From JAIVJN01 sp036732565 (GTDB lineage: Bacteria > Acidobacteriota > Vicinamibacteria > Vicinamibacterales > UBA2999), in the NCBI GenBank assembly GCA_036732565.1, contig DAINCF010000202.1, forward strand, positions 1-11,911: a stretch of 11,911 bases of DNA, given 5' to 3'. The position numbers were made by a program, and so were the translations under genes. The notes beneath the pieces are model-generated. The model was given only the letters and a program-made list of their open reading frames with translations, searched no databases and had not been told where the DNA came from. Shown in pieces: positions 7,363 to 11,911 of this stretch (the first letter of the stretch is position 1; each line of letters opens with the position of its first letter).

Positions 7363-8651
7363 TACTGTGTCGCTGTGAGACGGCTGCGGATCGCCGCGCG
7401 ATCCACGGCCGCGCCATTCAGGTAGACCGCCGAGATCTTGCGCGTGTTGGTGATGTCGTCCAACGGATTCGCGTCCAGCACGATGAAGTCCGCGCGTTTG
7501 CCGGTCTCGACGGTGCCGGTGTCGGCAAGCCGCAGCAGCTCGGCGGAGTTGCGCGTGGCCGCGACGATCACCTGCGCCGGCGTCATGCCCGAGGCCACCA
7601 TGTCCTCCATCTCGACATGTTGGCTCCAGGCTGAGTAGCCGTCCGTGCCCATCGCGATCTTCATGCCGGCGGAGTTGAGCTTGGCGAGATTGCGTGCCTG
7701 AATGCCGAAGGTCTGCTGCGCGGCCGGGCGCGGCGTCGCTGATGCCTGAAGCTTGCCGAGCTCGCCTGCGGAGATGCTGTCCTTGAGCCAGGCGAGGTCA
7801 AACGGCACACCGCGGTCCGGCAGATTGGGGATCAGCATTACGTTCGGACGCGCCTTGATCATCGCCACGAACTCATCGTCGATGTCGCGATCGCGCACGC
7901 CATGCGCGAACACATCGAGGCCCGCCTTCAGCAGGCCCTTGCCGTCCTCGAGAGTGAAGATATGCGCGGCCACGCGGAGCTTCTGCTTGTGGGCCTCGTC
8001 GATGACCGGGCCGTAGAGCTCCGGCGTGAGCTTCTTGTACTTGCCATCCCGATCGTCGACCCAGATCTTGACGATGTCGACCTTGCGCGCCGCGAGCTCC
8101 TGGATCGCCTTGCGACCCTCGCCTTCCGTCGTGATCCAGTAGGGGACATCGGTGCGTCCGGGCTCCGGCATCGTGATGCCGCGGCCGGCGGTGCGCAGCC
8201 GGGCCGCGCCGGAAATGGTCTCGTCCCGTACCTCGAACGCGAGCGTCCCGGGATCGGAGCCCATGCTCAGGATGGCACTGACCCCGTAGTACGCCTTGCC
8301 GCGCAGCTGATCGATCAGCGCATCGCGGGTCGTGGCCGGATGCGTGTGTGCATCGACAATCGCTGGCATCACCGTCTTGCCGGCGAGGCTCACCCGCGCC
8401 GCCCCCGCCGGCACCGTGACCTGGCCGGCGCGACCGACCGCCGTCACGCGGCCATCGCTGACGACGAACGCGGCATTGTCGAGCGCCGGACCGCCGGTGC
8501 CGTTGATGAGGCGAGCCCCTTCATACACCGTGACGGCGGCGCCTTGAGCCTGACCGCGTGTAGGCATCGACCACGCGGCCAGCACGACGAGACCGAGCAG
8601 AACGACGAGAGCGCGGCGATGCATCGATGAGCGTAATGGGTCCTGGCGCAT
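7362..8651 (-). CDS. Exported amidohydrolase (imidazolonepropionase/prolidase-like)
   Basis: This 429-residue metal-dependent hydrolase is probably periplasmic. The signal peptide has the core ALVVLLGLVVLAAW at 14-27 and likely cleavage near residue 35. The amidohydrolase-superfamily ligand set looks complete: H102 and H104 in DAHTHP, K195 in VDIVKIW as the candidate carboxylated lysine, H230 in VAAHIF, H250 in VFAHGV, and D337 in AMGTDGY. The C-terminal GTVETGKRADFIVLDANPLDDI block is typical of exported acidobacterial amidohydrolases. The start at 8651 is supported by AGGAGG seven bases upstream. It is preceded on the same strand by the RsbW-like gene with a 79-base gap, so it may have its own promoter. 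It resembles the C-terminal half of the fusion hydrolase across the repeat cluster (both have NPLDDI near the end), but unlike that protein it keeps the usual GTD aspartate. The substrate is unknown. Confidence 0.95.
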   Translation of the reverse strand: MRQDPLRSSMHRRALVVLLGLVVLAAWSMPTRGQAQGAAVTVYEGARLINGTGGPALDNAAFVVSDGRVTAVGRAGQVTVPAGAARVSLAGKTVMPAIVDAHTHPATTRDALIDQLRGKAYYGVSAILSMGSDPGTLAFEVRDETISGAARLRTAGRGITMPEPGRTDVPYWITTEGEGRKAIQELAARKVDIVKIWVDDRDGKYKKLTPELYGPVIDEAHKQKLRVAAHIFTLEDGKGLLKAGLDVFAHGVRDRDIDDEFVAMIKARPNVMLIPNLPDRGVPFDLAWLKDSISAGELGKLQASATPRPAAQQTFGIQARNLAKLNSAGMKIAMGTDGYSAWSQHVEMEDMVASGMTPAQVIVAATRNSAELLRLADTGTVETGKRADFIVLDANPLDDITNTRKISAVYLNGAAVDRAAIRSRLTATQ

Positions 8652-8658
8652 GGCTGTG

Positions 8659-8664
8659 CCTCCT
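8659..8664 (-). promoter_or_regulatory. Strong ribosome binding site of the exported amidohydrolase
   Basis: On the - strand AGGAGG stands seven bases before the ATG at 8649-8651. It decides the start over the internal ATG at codon 10 (8624). The rest of the gap to the upstream gene (8665-8730) shows no convincing terminator or promoter. Confidence 0.85.
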
Positions 8665-8730
8665 GGGCTAGTGCCGGGACACTAGGCGAGCGCCATCATA
8701 CGCGCTGCCCGCACCCATTGCACGGCGGCC

Positions 8731-9180
8731 TCAAGAGTTGGCGATGGTGACGGTCAGCTGGTTCTTCTGGTCCGGCGTTCGCTCGTAGTGGAGGCGGGTG
8801 GCTGCCTTGCGCACGAGGAAAATGCCGAGCCCGCCGGTGGGAGCTTCCGCGAGCGATGTCGGCAGCGTGGGAGCGGGATGCTGGAGCGGATCGAAGGCCG
8901 GTCCGTCATCGGTGATTGTCAGTACGATCCCGGCGGCCTCGAACGTGAGGGAGAGATCGACGTGATGCGCCCGTGCATCGCTAGCGCTGTGCCGCACGAC
9001 GTTCGAGACGATCTCCTCGAACACGAGCTCCACGTTGTAGCGCGCCCGCCCGAGGACGTGGCCGTCATCCAGGGCGGACCGCACCTCGGCAAACGCCTGC
9101 TCGAAACCCGCTGGAGTCGCAGCGAAGCGCAAGCTGCGTTGGCTGATCGGCATCTCCTCGGAAGCTGAGCGGCGCCGCAT
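8731..9180 (-). CDS. RsbW/SpoIIAB-like ATP-binding anti-sigma regulatory factor
   Basis: This 149-residue GHKL-type ATPase is of the anti-sigma serine-kinase kind. The N box is FEEIVSNVVRHS (E56, N60), the G1 box is DDGPAFDP (D91/D92, G93), and the G2 box is GGLGIFLVRK (G116-K125). These are the nucleotide-binding elements of RsbW and SpoIIAB. The known role of the family is to bind a sigma factor or other target and to phosphorylate the partner STAS protein. Its ATG is two bases after the stop of the STAS gene and has no good Shine-Dalgarno, which fits translational coupling. A second ATG at codon 10 follows GAGGAG with no spacer and is less likely. No sigma factor gene is next to it, so its target is unknown. 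Confidence 0.92.
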   Translation of the reverse strand: MRRRSASEEMPISQRSLRFAATPAGFEQAFAEVRSALDDGHVLGRARYNVELVFEEIVSNVVRHSASDARAHHVDLSLTFEAAGIVLTITDDGPAFDPLQHPAPTLPTSLAEAPTGGLGIFLVRKAATRLHYERTPDQKNQLTVTIANS

Positions 9181-9182
9181 CG

Positions 9183-9524
9183 CTACGCTTTCAGCGTGCC
9201 TTGCGCCTCTGCTTCATCGGCGCAGATGGGGATGATGTCTTGCAAGGACACGTTGTCGAAGACCTCTCGGACCTGCGCCTGTGGGGCGAACAAGACCAGT
9301 TGTGCCTCCTTCAGGCCGAGACTGCGCGCCACGGAGATGAACATCCGCACGCCCAGCGATCCGACGAATTCGACTCGAGACAAATCCACAAGGGCGTGCC
9401 GCCCGGCCGGGACGAGCGCGGCCACGAAACGCGTCTCGACGCGCTCTACCCCTGGGGTGTCCAAGCGCCCCTCGAGCTTCACTTTCACCTGGTTGTCGCC
9501 GAGCTCGTTGATTTCCATCTGCAC
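9183..9524 (-). CDS. STAS-domain anti-sigma factor antagonist (RsbV/SpoIIAA-like)
   Basis: This 113-residue single STAS domain has the beta strands VKVKLEGRLD and HALVDLSRVEFV, followed by GSLGVRMFISVARSL. S56 is the likely phosphorylation site. The residue before it is G, giving VGSLG, whereas SpoIIAA and RsbV have DS(T/S)G. The role expected from the family is that the unphosphorylated form binds the neighbouring ATPase and frees its target. The chosen start is GTG at 9522-9524, with AGGGAG six bases upstream. An ATG two codons later is 12 bases from that site and so less well placed. It lies between the phosphatase gene (37-base gap) and the ATPase gene (2-base gap), as expected for one operon. 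Confidence 0.93.
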   Translation of the reverse strand: MQMEINELGDNQVKVKLEGRLDTPGVERVETRFVAALVPAGRHALVDLSRVEFVGSLGVRMFISVARSLGLKEAQLVLFAPQAQVREVFDNVSLQDIIPICADEAEAQGTLKA

Positions 9525-9530
9525 GGAGGT

Positions 9531-9536
9531 CTCCCT
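9531..9536 (-). promoter_or_regulatory. Ribosome binding site favouring a GTG start for the STAS gene
   Basis: On the - strand AGGGAG stands six bases before GTG 9524 and twelve bases before the alternative ATG at 9518. This spacing is why GTG was chosen. Confidence 0.65.
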
Positions 9537-9561
9537 GACCTCGCATGCTACGTGGTCGATG

Positions 9562-10695
9562 CTACGCGAATGTTACGACCAGGAGAGAAAAGTCATCGTC
9601 GAGCGGGCCGGGCCGCGCCGCGGCCTTGACCGCACGATAGAGCCGCTCCGACTCCGTCACGTCACACGGTGCCTCGTTGAGCAGCCGCACGAAATCCTGC
9701 AAGCCCCACTGCCGCAGATCCTTCGTGACGATTTCGAACACCCCGTCGCTGAAGAGGTAAAGCGAGCTGCCGGCTGGAACTGCTGTCTGCTCAACGCGAT
9801 AGCGAGCGGTGGGCATGGCGCCGATCATGGGCCCCGGCGTTTTCAGCGGCGTGGCTGCTGTTCGGGCCGGCGGCACGAGATAGCTCGGGTGATGACCGGC
9901 GCAGGCATACCGCAGCATCCGCTGTTGGAGGTGATACACGCCGTACCACATCGTGAAGTACATGCCGTCGTGCCGTTCCATCGGGAACATGGCGTTCAGG
10001 CTCGCCAGGACCTCCGCCGGCTCGCGCACGTCCGCGCCAGGCAGCGCGCGCTGCCGGAGCACGTTGAGCACGCTCACCGAGTGCATGGCCGCGCCGGCGC
10101 CGTGCCCGCAGACGTCGATGAGGTAGAGCACGAACGTATCGGCGTCGAGCTCGTGGCAGCCAAACGCGTCGCCGCCGAGTTGCGTGGATGGCTGGAGGAG
10201 CCAGTCGGTCCGAATGGGCCCACCTGTCCTGGGCGCTGGAAGCAACGACCTGACGTATTCGCTGGCCTTCTCGAGGTCCCGTCTGAGCTCTTCACTGCGC
10301 TCGACGTCGCGTTTGCTCCGGCGCTCGAGCTTCAAGACCTGGCGGCCCAGCTGCAGCACGCTGTCCTCGGTCAGCGCACTCGGACTGGTGACACGCTTTC
10401 CGCCGATGAACGTGCCATTGGTCGACCGCTGATCCTCGACGATGACCCGGCCCGCGACGAGGTAGACGAGCGCGTGGAGGCGCGACACGTCGGTGTCGAC
10501 CAGCACGAAGTCCCGAGCCGAATCGCGGCCGATGGTGATTGGGTTGACGCCAAGCAGCACGCGACGCCCCGGGTCTCCGCCCTCAACCACCACGAGGTAG
10601 TGCCCGATGTCATCCGCGTCGGCGAGCGCCCGGGACCTCGAGGTCGGGGTGACAATCAGCGTGGCGTTGGTATCCTCGAACTCTTCCTCTGGCAC
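9562..10695 (-). CDS. FHA-domain SpoIIE/RsbU-type serine phosphatase
   Basis: This 377-residue cytoplasmic protein has no membrane segment. An FHA domain lies at about 34-123, with phosphothreonine-binding signatures GRD (56-58), SRLH (71-74) and STNGT (91-95). A helical linker at 124-152 (ERSEELRRDLEKASEYVRSL) ends in LLP, as in RsbU-type phosphatases. The PP2C/SpoIIE domain follows, with metal-site residues in GGDAFG (D176), DVCGHG (D194), SDGVFE (D317) and DDDFS (366-368). It should dephosphorylate the STAS protein encoded next to it, with activity tuned by a phosphopeptide bound to the FHA domain, perhaps made by a Ser/Thr kinase elsewhere. That input is inference. The start is GTG at 10693-10695 behind a weak GGGAA. 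It follows the permease gene by 36 bases on the same strand. Confidence 0.95.
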   Translation of the reverse strand: MPEEEFEDTNATLIVTPTSRSRALADADDIGHYLVVVEGGDPGRRVLLGVNPITIGRDSARDFVLVDTDVSRLHALVYLVAGRVIVEDQRSTNGTFIGGKRVTSPSALTEDSVLQLGRQVLKLERRSKRDVERSEELRRDLEKASEYVRSLLPAPRTGGPIRTDWLLQPSTQLGGDAFGCHELDADTFVLYLIDVCGHGAGAAMHSVSVLNVLRQRALPGADVREPAEVLASLNAMFPMERHDGMYFTMWYGVYHLQQRMLRYACAGHHPSYLVPPARTAATPLKTPGPMIGAMPTARYRVEQTAVPAGSSLYLFSDGVFEIVTKDLRQWGLQDFVRLLNEAPCDVTESERLYRAVKAAARPGPLDDDFSLLVVTFA

Positions 10696-10731
10696 GTCGT
10701 TCCCGTTTTCCTGATTCGCGGCGCACCCATC

Positions 10732-11911
10732 TTACTCTTCGCGGAGGACGCGCATCGGCTCGACCAGGGTGGCGCGAGCGGCAGGGATGAGTGCCGCCAA
10801 CGTTCCAACGAGCAGAACGATGCCGAGCACGCTCGCGAGCGTGACCGGGTCGAACGGCGAAACGCCGTAGAGCATGCCGGAGAGCACGCGGGCGAAGGCG
10901 GCCGAGAGCGCCAGGCCTCCCACGGAGGCGAGGACAAGGACGCGCAGGCCCTGCCCGACGAGCTGCCAGATGACTTCGCGTCGCAACGCGCCCAGCGCGA
11001 GGCGCAAGCCCACCTCGCGTCGCCGGACGCCGACCGCATAGCTGAGCGTGCCGTAGACGCCGACACACGCCAGCGCCAGCGCCGTCACAGCCAAGAGCAC
11101 CAGCAGCGTCGTCCGAGCACGGTTCTGCGCGTAGGCGTCGCCGATGCGCCGATCGAGCGGGGCGATGTCGTAGACGGATCGGAGCGGCTCGCGATCCTTG
11201 AGCTTCGCGCGCACGGCGCCTGCTGCCGCCAGGGGGTCGCCGTGCGTCCGCGCGACGAACCAGGGAAATGGACTGGGCGCCGAGTCACAGGCGTAGACGG
11301 TCGGCGCGGGTTCGCGATCGAGGCCCGACTCCCGGGCGTCCGCCACCACACCCGCGATTCGCGCGGTTTGCGACGCGGCTTCCCAGCTCAACGTGAGGCC
11401 GATCGCCGACCGGCCGCGGAAGTAGCGATCGGCGAACGTTCGGTTGACCATGACCTCGGACGAGGGTCGCGCATCCGGCGAGAGGCGACACAGCGCGCCC
11501 GCGGCGAGTGGAATCCGCAGCGTCTCGAAATATCGAGGCGACACGGTACGCCACTCGGCAATGAGCGGCGGCTCGGACTCGGATCGACCCTCGAGCAACG
11601 CGAATGCGATCGGATACTGCCGGGGCACGCCGGGCAGGCTCCACGACGTCGCCACGGACGCGATGCCGGGCAGCTCCCCTAGCGCGTCGAGCGTGCCGTT
11701 GATGCGCTGCACGAGGCGGCCACGATCCTCCGTCTCGTTCCAATTGCCGCTCACGCGAAACGCCAGCACGCGCGACGGATCGAAACCGGGATCGACGCGC
11801 GACAGGGCGTCGGCGCTGCGCAGCAGCAACCCCGCGCCCGCGAGCAAGGTCACCGACAGCGCCATCTGTCCGCCGACGAGCAGCCACTGCACCGCGTGGC
11901 GGCCCGATACC
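10732..11911 (-). CDS. MacB/FtsX-like ABC permease (ADOP type), C-terminal half, 5' end beyond window
   Basis: The frame is open to the right edge; reading in, it gives VSGRHAVQWLLVGGQMALSV. In the ADOP family (acidobacterial duplicated orphan permease) a similar stretch lies in the middle, between the two FtsX-like halves. About 393 residues are visible. They are one membrane helix (MALSVTLLAGAGLLL), a MacB-type periplasmic domain (RVLAFRVSGN through VVADARES), and a C-terminal FtsX domain with helices around TLLVLLAVTALALACVGVYG, VLASVGGLALSAAF and LASVLGIVLLVGTLAAL. It ends EPMRVLREE, as in the family. A GTG at 11892 is in frame, but family alignment argues the gene continues upstream. These permeases are often found without an ATPase, and none is visible here. 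The likely role is export or mechanotransmission across the envelope. Its link to the regulatory genes is only position. Confidence 0.93.
   Translation of the reverse strand, partial: VSGRHAVQWLLVGGQMALSVTLLAGAGLLLRSADALSRVDPGFDPSRVLAFRVSGNWNETEDRGRLVQRINGTLDALGELPGIASVATSWSLPGVPRQYPIAFALLEGRSESEPPLIAEWRTVSPRYFETLRIPLAAGALCRLSPDARPSSEVMVNRTFADRYFRGRSAIGLTLSWEAASQTARIAGVVADARESGLDREPAPTVYACDSAPSPFPWFVARTHGDPLAAAGAVRAKLKDREPLRSVYDIAPLDRRIGDAYAQNRARTTLLVLLAVTALALACVGVYGTLSYAVGVRRREVGLRLALGALRREVIWQLVGQGLRVLVLASVGGLALSAAFARVLSGMLYGVSPFDPVTLASVLGIVLLVGTLAALIPAARATLVEPMRVLREE

Noticed and set aside
6366..7634. 422-codon + strand ORF overlapping the fusion hydrolase end and the next gene
   Set aside because: It is in another frame of a clear amidohydrolase domain and runs through the repeats. 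Its composition is arginine-rich shadow.
9196..11682. 828-codon ORF on the + strand across four - strand genes
   Set aside because: It spans several real genes in antisense, has no domain, and exists because high GC keeps stop codons rare.
11890..11892. GTG at 11892 as the true start of the permease
   Set aside because: The codons before it stay open to the window edge and match the mid-region of ADOP permeases, so the gene is more likely truncated by the window.

Overview
The window is high-GC DNA with dense, long ORFs. The gene families point to an Acidobacteriota chromosome, most likely Vicinamibacteria. They are an Oar-like TonB-dependent receptor with an N-terminal carboxypeptidase-regulatory-like domain, a PD40-propeller/amidohydrolase fusion, an orphan MacB/FtsX-type permease of the 'ADOP' kind, and REP-like palindromes whose translation gives peptides such as VAQAFRPA and VRLKPDPT. 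The lineage call is an inference from recognised families, not from a marker gene.

Layout, + strand left half. First comes a short protein (15-644) carrying two motifs of the DUF1559 / H-X9-DG group in reversed order. A strong RNA-type hairpin (702-738) follows, then a 972-residue outer-membrane TonB-dependent receptor (773-3691). A 31-bp inverted repeat (3696-3788) separates it from a large exported PD40-propeller/amidohydrolase fusion (3817-7245). The last 24 codons of that gene lie in a second repeat cluster (7173-7342).

Layout, - strand right half, listed in the direction of transcription from the right edge. The order is a MacB/FtsX-like permease whose N-terminal half lies beyond the window (10732-11911), an FHA-SpoIIE phosphatase (9562-10695), a STAS anti-sigma-factor antagonist (9183-9524), an RsbW-like ATPase/anti-sigma factor (8731-9180) and an exported amidohydrolase (7362-8651). 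The two amidohydrolase genes converge on the repeat cluster and on a 9-bp GC-rich hairpin that overlaps the stop codon of the - strand gene.

How the genes may work together. The FHA-SpoIIE, STAS and RsbW-like genes form a compact partner-switching module of the RsbU/RsbV/RsbW type. The phosphatase would dephosphorylate the STAS protein, which would then sequester the ATPase away from its target. No sigma factor is visible here, so the target is unknown. The receptor and the two exported amidohydrolases could form an uptake and hydrolysis set for an amide- or peptide-like substrate. That is inference from gene order only.

No tRNA, rRNA, insertion sequence, CRISPR array or prophage was seen. 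No gene-free stretch exceeds 300 bases. I see no clearly novel multi-gene system. The most unusual items are the reversed-motif small protein, the repeat-derived C-terminus of the fusion hydrolase, and the strand-biased hairpins.
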